Below are positions 36,264 through 44,626 of a stretch of DNA of 64,000 bases, one piece after another; position 1 is the first letter of the stretch; each line of letters starts with the position of its first letter. The notes below the pieces were generated by a model. That model was not told the origin of the DNA. It did no database searches and was given only the letters and a program-made list of their open reading frames with translations. Source of the DNA: Streptomyces netropsis (GTDB lineage Bacteria > Actinomycetota > Actinomycetes > Streptomycetales > Streptomycetaceae); the NCBI RefSeq assembly GCF_014203545.1, contig NZ_JACHJG010000009.1:62001-126000 (forward strand), read 5' to 3'. The position numbers and the translations under genes are program-made.

Positions 36264-37262
36264 TCAGGTGTTCAGCAGGCGCAGACCGGCCTCGGGGTAC
36301 CGGCCGCCGGACACCTCGGTGGCGGGCAGCGCCGCTTCCAGGGCACGCAACTGGTCCTCGGTGAGGGCCAGGTCGGCGGCCTTGGCGTTCTCCTCCAGGT
36401 AGGTGACGCGCCGGGTGCCGGGGATCGGGGCGACGTGCTCACCGCGGGAGAGCAGCCAGGCCAGGGCCAGCTGGACGGGGGTGCAGCCGATCTCGGTGGC
36501 GAGGGCGCGGACCCGCTCGACCAGGGCCAGGTTGCGGGTGAGGTTCTCGCCCTGGAAGCGGGGGTCGGTGGTGCGACGGTAGTCGTCCTTGTCGAGCTGG
36601 TCGAGCGAGGTGACGGCCCCGGTGAGGAAGCCCCGGCCGACCGGCGAGTACGGGACGAGGCCGATGCCCAGCTCCGCGGCCGTGGGCGCGATGTCGTCCT
36701 CCAGGTCCCGCTCCCACAGCGAGTACTCGCTCTGCAGGGCGGTGATGGGGTGGACGGCGTGGGCGCGGCGCAGGGTGTCGGCGCTCACCTCGGAGAGTCC
36801 GAGGTGGCGGACCTTGCCCGCGGCGACGAGTTCGGCCATGGCGCCGACGGTCTCCTCGATGGGGACCTCGGGGTTGCGGCGGTGCAGGTAGTACAGGTCG
36901 ATGTGGTCGACGCCGAGGCGGGCGAGCGAGGCGTCGCAGGCCTCCTTGGCGTACTCGGGGCGGGAGTCGATGGTCGCCCCGCCGGAGGTGCCCCCGGGCC
37001 CGACGCCCCGGATGCCGAACTTCGTGGCCAGGAAGGCCTCGTCGCGGCGGCCCTTGAGGGCCCGGCCGACCAACTCCTCGTTGTGACCGTTGCCGTAGCA
37101 GTCGGCGGTGTCGAGGAAGTTCACGCCGATGTCGAGGGCGTGGTGGATGGTGGCGACGGAGGCCGCCTCGTCGCTCGCGCCGTAGTAGACCGACATTCCC
37201 ATGCAGCCGAGGCCGATCGCGGAGACCTGAGGGCCAGAGGCGCCGAGGGTGCGCTGGTACAT
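36264..37262 (-). CDS. Aldo/keto reductase (AKR13-like)
   Basis: 332 aa. The barrel begins RTLGASGPQVSAIGLGCMGM. Catalytic Asp/Tyr sit in LDTADCYGNG (~50), Lys in ATKFGI (~79), His in YYLHRRNP (~125). The NADPH loop is PIPGTRRVTYLEEN. Probably reduces an aldehyde or ketone. It lies 78 bp downstream of the MFS gene of the AfsA/KAS III cluster in the same direction and could be the last gene of that operon. Confidence 0.9.
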   Translation of the reverse strand: MYQRTLGASGPQVSAIGLGCMGMSVYYGASDEAASVATIHHALDIGVNFLDTADCYGNGHNEELVGRALKGRRDEAFLATKFGIRGVGPGGTSGGATIDSRPEYAKEACDASLARLGVDHIDLYYLHRRNPEVPIEETVGAMAELVAAGKVRHLGLSEVSADTLRRAHAVHPITALQSEYSLWERDLEDDIAPTAAELGIGLVPYSPVGRGFLTGAVTSLDQLDKDDYRRTTDPRFQGENLTRNLALVERVRALATEIGCTPVQLALAWLLSRGEHVAPIPGTRRVTYLEENAKAADLALTEDQLRALEAALPATEVSGGRYPEAGLRLLNT

Positions 37263-37340
37263 GAATTCCTGTCCTTGTCGATGCTTGTTGATGCTGGTCG
37301 GTGTTACCGGTCGTATCGGTGGTGCCGGGGGCGGCGGGTG

Positions 37341-38594
37341 TCAGGCGTTCTCGGTGCTGCGGGTACCGCGGCCGGCGAGGACCAGGGTGAGCAGGGCGCA
37401 GGCGGCCAGGGCGGCGCCGATGGCCGTGACGGCGCGGGGGCCGGCGGAGGAGTCGACGATCAGGCCGCCGACCAGGGAGCCGATGGCGATGGCGCCGTTG
37501 AAGGCCGCCACGTAGAGGGACGACGCGGCGTCGGACTCCTCCTTGGCCAGCTCCAGCACCCAGGTCTGGAGGCCGACCGGCAGGGCGGCGAAGGCGAGGC
37601 CCCACACGATGAGCAGGGTGACCGCCGCGGCCTTGCTGTCGCCGAAGGCCCACAGCAGGACGAGGGAGGCGGTCATCACGGCGAGCGCGCCGAGCAGGGT
37701 GGCCCGCACCGAGCGGCCGACGACGGCGCCGGCGATGAAGTTCCCGGCGAATCCGGCGACGCCGAAGACGAGCAGCAGGACGCCGACCATGCCCTCGCTG
37801 ATGCCGGTGATGTCCTCCAGGTAGGGGGCGATGTAGGTGAAGGCGAGGAAGTGGCCGATCATGACGAGCGCGGTGACGGCGACGGCGGTGCGCAGACGGC
37901 CGTTGCGGAGCACGCGGGGCAGCGCGGCGAGGCTTCCGCTGCCCTGGGCGGGCAGGCCCGGCAGCAGGAACAGCACGGCGACCAGGACGACGAAGCCGAC
38001 GGCGGCGACGGCGGCGAACGCGGTGTGCCAGCCGGAGTGCTGGCCGATCATCGTGCCCAGCGGGACACCGAGCACCGAGGCGAGGGAGATGCCGCCGAGG
38101 ACGATGGCGGTGGACCGGACGGCGTGCCGCTCGGGGACGAGCCGGACGGCGATGGCGGCGGCGATGGACCAGAAGACACCGTGGGCGAGGGCGACCACGA
38201 TGCGGGCGACGAGCAGCATGGCGTAGCTGGAGGCGACGGTGGCCAGCAGGTTGCCGATGACGTAGGCGACGAGCAGCGCGGCCAGCAGCCACTTGCGGTC
38301 GACGCGTCCGCACAGGGTGGTCAGCGGTGCCGCGGTGATGGCGGCGACGGCGGCGAAGCCGGTGACGAGGAAGCCCGCGGTGCCGACGGAGACGTCGACG
38401 CCGGCGCCGATGGACGGCAGCAGGCCGATCGGCAGGGTCTCGGTGGTGACGAAGGAGAAGGTGCCCAGGGCCAGGGCGAAGACCGCCAGCCAGGCGCGCA
38501 GCGGCGAGTAGCCGACGGGGTCGGTGGCGACGCTCGCCGCGCGCTTGACGCCCGAGTCCGTTTCCGGTGCGTGCGAGAGGGTGGACTGAGTCAT
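37341..38594 (-). CDS. MFS efflux transporter (DHA1, PbuE/Cml-like)
   Basis: 417 aa with 12 predicted helices. The loop 2-3 motif appears as LCGRVDRKWLLAA and motif C-like glycine/proline turns as GGISLASVLGVPLGTMIG, the antiporter signature of drug exporters. ATG 38592-38594 overlaps the stop of the small Cys protein as ATGA, with GGGAG 10 nt before it. As part of the cluster it most likely exports the product made by the upstream genes. Confidence 0.9.
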   Translation of the reverse strand: MTQSTLSHAPETDSGVKRAASVATDPVGYSPLRAWLAVFALALGTFSFVTTETLPIGLLPSIGAGVDVSVGTAGFLVTGFAAVAAITAAPLTTLCGRVDRKWLLAALLVAYVIGNLLATVASSYAMLLVARIVVALAHGVFWSIAAAIAVRLVPERHAVRSTAIVLGGISLASVLGVPLGTMIGQHSGWHTAFAAVAAVGFVVLVAVLFLLPGLPAQGSGSLAALPRVLRNGRLRTAVAVTALVMIGHFLAFTYIAPYLEDITGISEGMVGVLLLVFGVAGFAGNFIAGAVVGRSVRATLLGALAVMTASLVLLWAFGDSKAAAVTLLIVWGLAFAALPVGLQTWVLELAKEESDAASSLYVAAFNGAIAIGSLVGGLIVDSSAGPRAVTAIGAALAACALLTLVLAGRGTRSTENA

Positions 38595-38866
38595 GACTGG
38601 TGGTCTCCCAGGGACGGGACGGGGGTGGAGGCGACGGCCGCGGGGCGCGAGGCCCAGCCGTGCGGGCAAGGGGTGGTGTCCGGGGCGTCGAGCCCCATCG
38701 ACCAGCAGGCCACGGCGCAGCCGGGGACCGCGCAGAGGTCGGCGGTCGCGGGGGCGGGCCGGCGGCGGGCGTACACCGGGTAGCCGGGGTAGCCGTGGTC
38801 GGGGAAGTGGTCCGGAGCGAGATGGTCCGGGGCGAGGTGTGCCGGGGCGGTCGCGAGTGCGGTCAT
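38591..38866 (-). CDS. Small Cys-containing protein, function unknown
   Basis: 91 aa. The first ~35 residues hold LAPDHLAPDHFPDHGYPGYP, a His/Asp/Pro-rich repeat. The core is DLCAVPGCAVACWSMGLDAP and then CPHGW: four Cys and one His with spacing that could hold a metal or disulfides. ATGA overlaps join it to KAS III upstream and the MFS exporter downstream, so it is translated with them and unlikely to be spurious. No homologue is recognised. It could be a metal-binding accessory protein or a leader-like peptide; the latter is speculative. Confidence 0.65.
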   Translation of the reverse strand: MTALATAPAHLAPDHLAPDHFPDHGYPGYPVYARRRPAPATADLCAVPGCAVACWSMGLDAPDTTPCPHGWASRPAAVASTPVPSLGDHQS

Positions 38867-39942
38867 CGGGCCACGCTCCCGGCGAGTTCCCGCGCCGCGT
38901 GCCGCGCGTGACGGCAGGGCGGTTCGGCGTCCCAGCGGAGCAGGGCCGTGCCGACGCCCATGCCGCCGCCGAAGCCGGCGAGGAGCATCAGCTCGCCGTC
39001 CGCCAGGGCCCCGGCGCGGCGGGCGTGGTCGAGGGCGAGCGGTATGGAGGCGGCGCCGGTGTTGGCGTGCAGGTCGACGGGCAGGTGGGCGTGCGCGTTG
39101 GGCAGCCCGAGCCGGGGGATGACCTCGCCGACCATGACGCCGTTGGCCTGGTGCGGGATGAAGTGCTTGACCTGGGCGGGGTCGACGCCGTGGGCGTCGA
39201 GGACGCCCTGGACGGCGAGCGGCAGCCGCTCGTTGACGAATGCGCGGACCTCCCGGCCCCGCATCTTGAAGAAGTGCTGACCGTCGGCGAGGGTGCCGGC
39301 CGAGGCGGGGTGGCGGCTGCCGCCCGCCTGCACGCCGATCAGACCGTGCAGGCTGCCGTCGGTGCTGGTGCCGGTGCCGAGGATGCCGTAGCCGGGGCGG
39401 GCCGGGCCGAGGACGACGGCTCCGGCGCCGTCGCCGAAGAGCACCGCGGTGCGGCGGTCGGTGTGGTCGAGGATGCGGGAGTAGACGTCCGCGCCGATGA
39501 CGAGCGCGTATTTGGCCGTGGTCCGCTCGCCGACGCCGGCCAGCAGCTGGGCGCCGGTCTGGAGCGCGAAGACGAAGCCCGCGCAGACGGCGTTGATGTC
39601 GAAGGCCGCGGCCTGGGTGGCGCCGAGCCGGTCCTGTACCAGGCAGGCGGTGGCGGGCTGGGGGTGATCGGGGGTGGACGTGGCCACGATCACCCAGGCG
39701 ATGTCCCGTTCGGTGATGCCGGCGTCGTCCATCGCGGCCCGGGCCGCGGCGTAGGCCAGGTCGGAGGTGGCCTCGTGGGGTGCGGCGTGGCGCCGTTCGA
39801 GGATGCCGGTCTTCTGGACGATCCAGTCCGCGGTGACGCCGGCCCGGTCGGCCACCACGGCGTTGGGCACGATCTCTGCGGGGAGGTACGAGCCGGTGCC
39901 GGTGATCCCGGTGGCGGTGGTGGCGGGTGAGTAGACGGTCAT
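38863..39942 (-). CDS. 3-oxoacyl-ACP synthase III (KAS III / FabH-like)
   Basis: 359 aa. The catalytic triad is complete: Cys in DINAVCAGFVFAL (~115), His in FIPHQANGVM (~255) and Asn in LHANTGAASIPLAL (~285). The C-terminus is FGGGMGVGTALLRW. FabH-like enzymes condense an acyl-CoA with malonyl-ACP; those inside clusters often make beta-ketoacyl starters or transfer acyl groups. ATG 39940-39942, overlapping the HAD phosphatase stop as ATGA. There is no fabD/acpP/fabF nearby, so this is a dedicated, not housekeeping, copy. Confidence 0.92.
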   Translation of the reverse strand: MTVYSPATTATGITGTGSYLPAEIVPNAVVADRAGVTADWIVQKTGILERRHAAPHEATSDLAYAAARAAMDDAGITERDIAWVIVATSTPDHPQPATACLVQDRLGATQAAAFDINAVCAGFVFALQTGAQLLAGVGERTTAKYALVIGADVYSRILDHTDRRTAVLFGDGAGAVVLGPARPGYGILGTGTSTDGSLHGLIGVQAGGSRHPASAGTLADGQHFFKMRGREVRAFVNERLPLAVQGVLDAHGVDPAQVKHFIPHQANGVMVGEVIPRLGLPNAHAHLPVDLHANTGAASIPLALDHARRAGALADGELMLLAGFGGGMGVGTALLRWDAEPPCRHARHAARELAGSVAR

Positions 39943-40634
39943 CGCTGTGGCTCCAGGGGGGTGAAAAAGTTCTGGTGGCTCATGCGGGCCCGGTCGTCGA
40001 GGTGGGCTTGGACGACCGGGTCGTCGCCGACCGCGACGGGGTGGCCGACGGAGTCGAGCATCGGCAGGTCGGACGGGTGGTCGCCGTACGCGTAGCAGTC
40101 GCGCGGGTCGATGTCCGGCCGGGTGGCGAGCAGGTCCCGTACGGCGTCCGCCTTGTGCGCGCCGATCATCGGCGTCCCGATCCGGCCCGTGTAGCGGCCC
40201 CGTTCGACGAGGGGGCGGGTGCACAGCACGTGGGCGGCGCCGACCGTCCGGGCGATGGGGTCGAGGCACGCGGGGAACGACCCGGAGACCAGGACGATCT
40301 CGGCGCCTTCCGCGCGGTGGTCCGCCAGCGCCAGGCGGGTCTCCTCGATGAAGAGCCCGGCCGTGTCCCGGTCGGTGAACCAGCGCTCGCCCAGGGCGGC
40401 GATGGTGGCCGCCGAGTCGCCCTCGTAGGCCGCGTAGTAGGCGCGGTTGATGTCCTCGCGGGCGGCGCCCTCGCGGGCGGCCCGCTGGAACCCCTCGTGG
40501 AGCCGTTCGTAGTCGGCGACACCGTCGGCGCCGTACCGGATGGTCAGTTGGTACCGCAAGAAGTCGAACATGCTCTTGCAGTTGATGAGGGTCTCGTCCA
40601 CGTCGGCGAAGACGAGGTAGGGACGAGAAGCCAT
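39939..40634 (-). CDS. HAD-IB family phosphatase
   Basis: 231 aa. HAD motifs: I DVDETL (~11), II VSGSF (~115), III Lys in IGAHKADAV (~160) and IV YGDHPSDLPML (~182). This is the SerB-like IB subclass, which hydrolyses small phosphate esters. In known furan and butyrolactone pathways a HAD phosphatase removes the phosphate left from dihydroxyacetone phosphate after the AfsA-type step; the same role is proposed here from context. Overlaps KAS III by 4 bp. Confidence 0.9.
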   Translation of the reverse strand: MASRPYLVFADVDETLINCKSMFDFLRYQLTIRYGADGVADYERLHEGFQRAAREGAAREDINRAYYAAYEGDSAATIAALGERWFTDRDTAGLFIEETRLALADHRAEGAEIVLVSGSFPACLDPIARTVGAAHVLCTRPLVERGRYTGRIGTPMIGAHKADAVRDLLATRPDIDPRDCYAYGDHPSDLPMLDSVGHPVAVGDDPVVQAHLDDRARMSHQNFFTPLEPQR

Positions 40635-40706
40635 GGGGCTCTCCTTCCGGGTGGCGGTGAACGGCGGTGACGCCTGCGGAGTGGCGGTGGACGGTCGGGC
40701 AGCGGG

Positions 40707-41522
40707 TCAGGCAGGCTGCCGGGCGGCCGTCCGGTAGACGTCGCGGACGGCGTTGAGGCCGTTGACCGCGGTCGGGATGCCGGCGTACACGGCCATCTGG
40801 AGGACCGTCTCGATGGCTTCTTCCTCGGTGCCGCCGGCTTCGAGCAGGGCGCGCAGGTGCGTCTCCAGCCGCGGTCGCAGCGGGGTGCCCAGGGCGGTGC
40901 AGGCGGCGATGGAGACGATCTCCCGGGTGCGGGCGTCGAGGCCGCCGCGCCCGGAGATGTCGCCGAGGGCGAACTCGATGAGGCAGCGGGCGAGGTCGGT
41001 GACCGACCCCTGGGAGCCGGCAGGCTCCGCGGCCGTGAGGCCGTCGAGGGCCTTCAGCATCTGCAGACCCCGCTCGTAGCTGTCGTCGGCCGCGGCGGAT
41101 CCGGTGGTCTCGTCGCCGGCCTGCTCGGGTTCGGCTTCGAAGACAGCGGCGACGACCTTCAGGGCCTCGACGGTCGCGGGGAACCCGGCGTACGGGCAGA
41201 GGTGCATGACCGTCTCGACGATGTCCTGCCGGGTGCAGCCGACATTGCGCGCCCCCCGCACGTGGAAGGAGAGCTGTGGGGCGGCGTTGCCCAGGGTCGT
41301 CAGCGCGGCGACGGTGACGAGCTGACGGGTGGGCGTCTCCAGGCCGGGCCGGGAGCAGATGTCGCCGAAGGCGTAGCCGACGATGATCTCGCCGAAGCCG
41401 GGGGCCACGTCGCTGAATCCGTCGAGGACTCCGGGCCGTTCGGCGCGCTCGATGCGGCGGATCGTCTCCAGACCGCGCTCCATGCGGTCGTCTGCGGCGG
41501 GGCCTGTGGAGTTCGTGGACAT
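40707..41522 (-). CDS. Two-domain carboxymuconolactone decarboxylase-like protein
   Basis: 271 aa made of two CMD (AhpD-like) repeats: the first has FHVRGARNVGCTRQDIVETV and HLCPYAGFPATVEAL (~75-125), the second THLRALLEAGGTEEEAIETV and QMAVYAGIPTAVNGL (~210-255). The fold covers decarboxylases, peroxidase partners and lactone-acting enzymes. The ATG at 41520-41522 has a weak ribosome site. In a butenolide or furan pathway it could decarboxylate or isomerise a lactone; this is inference. Confidence 0.88.
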   Translation of the reverse strand: MSTNSTGPAADDRMERGLETIRRIERAERPGVLDGFSDVAPGFGEIIVGYAFGDICSRPGLETPTRQLVTVAALTTLGNAAPQLSFHVRGARNVGCTRQDIVETVMHLCPYAGFPATVEALKVVAAVFEAEPEQAGDETTGSAAADDSYERGLQMLKALDGLTAAEPAGSQGSVTDLARCLIEFALGDISGRGGLDARTREIVSIAACTALGTPLRPRLETHLRALLEAGGTEEEAIETVLQMAVYAGIPTAVNGLNAVRDVYRTAARQPA

Positions 41523-41652
41523 GGCCGTCAACTTTCGGTGTCGGAGTTCGGGGCTTCGGTGGTACGGGTTCAGGGGGTGTGGGTTCAGGGGGGGTGCGGG
41601 GGGGCGGGGGCCGGGCGCTCGGCCCGGCCCCGTGGCCCCGTTCACGGCCCGG

Positions 41653-41868
41653 TCAGCCGGTGCGCCGGCTGAGCTTGGCGAATTCCGGGTTCGACCCCAG
41701 CACGCCGCCTTCGGACCAGCGCTCGCGCGGGACCTCCCGGACATAAACCGTGATCTTGTCGAGGGGGGCGCCGGTGATCCGGTGCACGGTCGCGGTCAGC
41801 TCCTCCATCAGCTCGCGGCACTGCTCGTCGTTGTCGGTCGGCCAGGTCGTCACGGAGACGATGGGCAT
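41653..41868 (-). CDS. 4-oxalocrotonate tautomerase family protein
   Basis: 71 aa, the normal monomer size. It starts at ATG 41866-41868 with a GAGAGGAA site, so that Pro2 (MPIVSVTTW) becomes the N-terminal catalytic proline after Met removal. The longer frame upstream would bury that Pro and is rejected. The Arg in VREVPRERW fits the substrate-binding arginine. It probably moves a double bond between keto and enol forms of a pathway intermediate. Confidence 0.88.
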   Translation of the reverse strand: MPIVSVTTWPTDNDEQCRELMEELTATVHRITGAPLDKITVYVREVPRERWSEGGVLGSNPEFAKLSRRTG

Positions 41869-41931
41869 GGTGGTTCCTCTCGATGGGTGGGTGGTTGCCA
41901 CTCGGCCGTGGTGGTCACTTGGCGGTGGTGG

Positions 41932-42786
41932 TCACTTGGCGGTGGTGACGAATTCCATGAAGCTCGGCCCCTGGAGCTTCAGTTGGGCGTGGATGTCCCC
42001 GCCGAGGCCGAACCAGCCGATGGCGCCGCCGTAGTTCTGCTGGTAGCTCATCCACAGCACGATGACGTTCACGATGCGGTTGCCGCCGGTGCCGGGCGCC
42101 GGGAAGGGGTCCGGCAGTACGGCCCGGTAGCGGCCCTTGCCGTCCTGGTCGGTGACGAAGGCGTTGGGCACGCCCAGCGGGCCGGGCCGGGTGGGCCCGT
42201 CGGGGTCGAGGTCGTGCTCCCGCAGGGACATCACCGTGTACAGGCTGTTGGGCAGCATTCCGGAGAAGTCGCAGGTGAACTCCGCGGCCGTGCCGCCGTC
42301 CACCAGCCGCACCTCCAGCTCCCCGCGGGCCTCCGCCCACTTGCCCAGGGTGACCGGCTCGGTGACCTTGGGGCCGTCCTGGGCCCGCAGGTCCGGCACG
42401 GCGACCTCGTGGAAGGGGTAGCTGGGGCGGTTGACCAGGTGCGCGTCCGGGCACTGCTCGGGGGCGAACACCATGGGGTAGTTGTTGCAGGGCAGCGGGA
42501 GCGGCAGCGTGTGCAGCACGATCTCGTTGTCCGCCGGGCTGAACTGCGCCGGGTGGTCGGGGAGTTCCCGAACGATCTCGTACGGCTGGTGCTCGCCGAA
42601 CTTCGGCAGCGGGCTGTCGGCGGAGACGATCGCCGATCCCCAGGTCTGGGAGACCCCGCCCGCGCCGTTGTCGCGATTGATACGGCCGATGACGACGAAG
42701 TCACCGTTTCCGTCCATCACTTCGCTGGGCGGGTAGGCCGGTCCCTGGGTGGTGAGACTCAGTTGGAAGGTGCGTGACTGGGTCAC
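41932..42786 (-). CDS. Beta-rich protein of unknown function in the AfsA/KAS III cluster
   Basis: 284 aa, no family recognised. No signal peptide or membrane helix. Alternating hydrophobic pattern and many Gly/Pro turns suggest a beta-sandwich or barrel; GDFVVIGRINRDNGAGG near the N-terminus and FTCDFSGMLPNSLYTVMSL in the middle are distinctive. Two Cys near 99 and 111 (CNNY, CPDA). It is 45 bp upstream of the ABM-like gene on the transcript's downstream side and 63 bp before the tautomerase, in a tight operon. It may be a novel enzyme or a binding protein of the pathway. Confidence 0.75.
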   Translation of the reverse strand: MTQSRTFQLSLTTQGPAYPPSEVMDGNGDFVVIGRINRDNGAGGVSQTWGSAIVSADSPLPKFGEHQPYEIVRELPDHPAQFSPADNEIVLHTLPLPLPCNNYPMVFAPEQCPDAHLVNRPSYPFHEVAVPDLRAQDGPKVTEPVTLGKWAEARGELEVRLVDGGTAAEFTCDFSGMLPNSLYTVMSLREHDLDPDGPTRPGPLGVPNAFVTDQDGKGRYRAVLPDPFPAPGTGGNRIVNVIVLWMSYQQNYGGAIGWFGLGGDIHAQLKLQGPSFMEFVTTAK

Positions 42787-42830
42787 CGTCTTCTCCTTCT
42801 CGGTTTCCAGGAGAGGTGTCAGGACAGTGG

Positions 42831-43448
42831 TCAGGAGACGCGGGCGTAGATCTCGGTGTAGAGACCGCGCTCGCCGCCCGCGATGTAGCGGTCGCCGGCC
42901 TGGCGGACGATCTCCTGGTAGCGGGGCGAGGTGAAGACCGCGTTGTACTCGGCGGGGTCGCAGCTGAATCCGGAGACGAACATGACGCCGGGCTCGGTGC
43001 TCACGACGGAGTGGTAGGCGACGAACGCCTCGACCTCGTCGGAGGTGCGGACCACGTCGTAGATGGTCTCCTCGCGCCAGGCGCGGTACGCGGTGTAGAC
43101 GCCGGGCGGCACCTCGATGTGGCGCATCTGCACGTAGGGCGTCAGCGGCAGCGGGGTGTCGATGTCCTTGGGCGCGTCGACGATGCCCAGCACCTGGCGG
43201 CGGAAGTCGCCCTCGGCCAGCGGGCCGACGGTGTCCCAGAGCTTCGCCCAGTCCTCGCGCAGGGCGGGGAACTCCTCCCAGCCGGCGACCGGGGCGAGCT
43301 CGAGCAGGGTCGAGCCCTCCAGGCTGCGGAAGAGGGCGCGGCCGGTGACGGCCGAGGCGGCGTGGTGGGCCTTCCAGGCCTCGGCGGCGGCGTCGATCCG
43401 GTCGGGCTTGACGGACAGCTCGACGGCGGTGATCAGCGATGCGGACAT
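42831..43448 (-). CDS. ABM-like (dimeric alpha/beta barrel) protein, two repeats
   Basis: 205 aa. Two ferredoxin-like units can be seen: SLITAVELSVKPDRIDAAAE (first) and YVQMRHIEVPPGVYTAYRAW (second, from ~107). This is the fold of antibiotic-biosynthesis monooxygenases, muconolactone isomerases and EthD-type proteins; members act on quinols and lactones without cofactors. The ATG at 43446-43448 has a GAGGAG site. The first repeat is the less typical one. Assignment rests on fold pattern only. Confidence 0.6.
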   Translation of the reverse strand: MSASLITAVELSVKPDRIDAAAEAWKAHHAASAVTGRALFRSLEGSTLLELAPVAGWEEFPALREDWAKLWDTVGPLAEGDFRRQVLGIVDAPKDIDTPLPLTPYVQMRHIEVPPGVYTAYRAWREETIYDVVRTSDEVEAFVAYHSVVSTEPGVMFVSGFSCDPAEYNAVFTSPRYQEIVRQAGDRYIAGGERGLYTEIYARVS

Positions 43449-43543
43449 GGTGGTGCTCCTCATGGTGAACAAAGGGGTGAACGAACGGGAAAGGAAGGAA
43501 AGTCGATGGGTGACCTGCGGGGCCGGCGGGACGGCCGGGGCGG

Positions 43544-44314
43544 TCAGACGCCGCTGAGGGCCGCCATCGGGGACCGGAGCATGTGCTCGACGGCCTGGCG
43601 CGCCCGGCGGTCTTCCTTGGCCTCGATGAGCTCGGCGTCGAAGGCGGTGAACGCCACCTGCGTGAGGGAGGCCCGGCGGCCCGCCTGGTGGATGGCGATG
43701 TCGGCGGCGAAGGACAGCCGCGCGGGGTCCTGGACCTGCGCCTTGGTGACGCGGTATTCGATGGTGGAGCAGAGCGGGAAGAGGAAGTTCTCGAAGTCCG
43801 TGTTCATGGATTCGATGACGTAGTAGTAGCGGCGCTGCGGCCACTGGGCCGCGTAATAGCGCTCGGTGACGGCCAGGAACATCTGCCGGGACGCCTCGAC
43901 GGCGACCATGCCCTGCACGTGCTGGCCGGTCTGGTGGTCGAGCAGCAGCTCGTTGTCGTTGTGCAGCCGCAGCCCGGCACCGTAGAGCACGTCGTTGACC
44001 TGGTAGAGGTCCGCTATCAGCGCGTTGGCCACCACGCGTTTGTGCACCTCGCCGGCCCCACTGAGGGTCGATGGCTGAAGCCTGATCTGCACCCGCTCCT
44101 GAAGGCCCTGGTGGCGCAGCTCCTCGACGATCATGACGACGTCCGACTCGGCCACACCCTGGGCGCTCTCGATCAGGACCGGCACCCCCTGGGGGGCGTA
44201 GAAGCCGCCGCGGATGCGGTCGAGTAACTGGGAGACGGTGAACACGTTCTCCTGCACGGCGAAACCGATGAAACGGTCCCCTACCAGGACGACGCTGTGA
44301 AGGGTCTGGCTCAT
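43544..44314 (-). CDS. AfsA-like hotdog-fold protein (butyrolactone/furan signal synthase family)
   Basis: 256 aa. The core has VHKRVVANALIADL (~90) and GMVAVEASRQMFLAVTERYY (~135), matching the VHR...ETxRQ pattern of AfsA/ScbA. AfsA enzymes join a beta-ketoacyl thioester to dihydroxyacetone phosphate, the first step to gamma-butyrolactones, furans and butenolides. The first ~90 residues differ from classic AfsA (APQGVPVLIESAQGVAESD). ATG 44312-44314 with GAGGAG. It is the first gene of the leftward cluster, faces the TetR gene across three operator repeats, and sits with KAS III and a HAD phosphatase, the expected partner activities. Confidence 0.75.
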   Translation of the reverse strand: MSQTLHSVVLVGDRFIGFAVQENVFTVSQLLDRIRGGFYAPQGVPVLIESAQGVAESDVVMIVEELRHQGLQERVQIRLQPSTLSGAGEVHKRVVANALIADLYQVNDVLYGAGLRLHNDNELLLDHQTGQHVQGMVAVEASRQMFLAVTERYYAAQWPQRRYYYVIESMNTDFENFLFPLCSTIEYRVTKAQVQDPARLSFAADIAIHQAGRRASLTQVAFTAFDAELIEAKEDRRARQAVEHMLRSPMAALSGV

Positions 44315-44626
44315 GACGAACTCCTCGGTGGGTACCGCCCTGAGGCATGGCTGCGCCAAGGCGATGACGTGGAAGTGAGAGGTGCGCTAAGAGGTGCGAA
44401 AAGCGCGAAGAACGGCTACGGCGGCATGGGACCGCGAAGGTCGCGGCACGCCCCCCGTGCTTCGTCGTGCGGTGTTTCTGCAGTGCTACCGGCGGGTCAG
44501 CCGGGCCGATGTCGAAGACACTAGGACATGTCCGGGGGCCACGCAACCATCTAGTTGGTTTTCGCTAACCATCTAGTTGGTTGCCGACAACTATACGGTT
44601 GGTTGGAGTTCCTCTAGAGTGGCCGC
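44315..44626. other. Divergent control region of AfsA-like cluster and TetR
   Basis: 312 bp with no gene. The right-hand 80 bp hold three operator-like repeats (listed separately). The left part is moderately AT-rich near the AfsA-like start. No terminator and no small ORF of note. Confidence 0.7.
44545..44604. promoter_or_regulatory. Three phased TetR operator repeats
   Basis: AACCATCTAGTTGGTT occurs at 44545-44560 and exactly again at 44567-44582; a third, imperfect copy (AACTATACGGTTGGTT) lies at 44589-44604. Each unit is a near-palindrome (AACCA/TGGTT around CTAG), and unit starts are 22 bp apart, two helical turns, so bound dimers would lie on one face. They end 22 bp before the TetR ATG and probably repress both directions. 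Confidence 0.75.
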
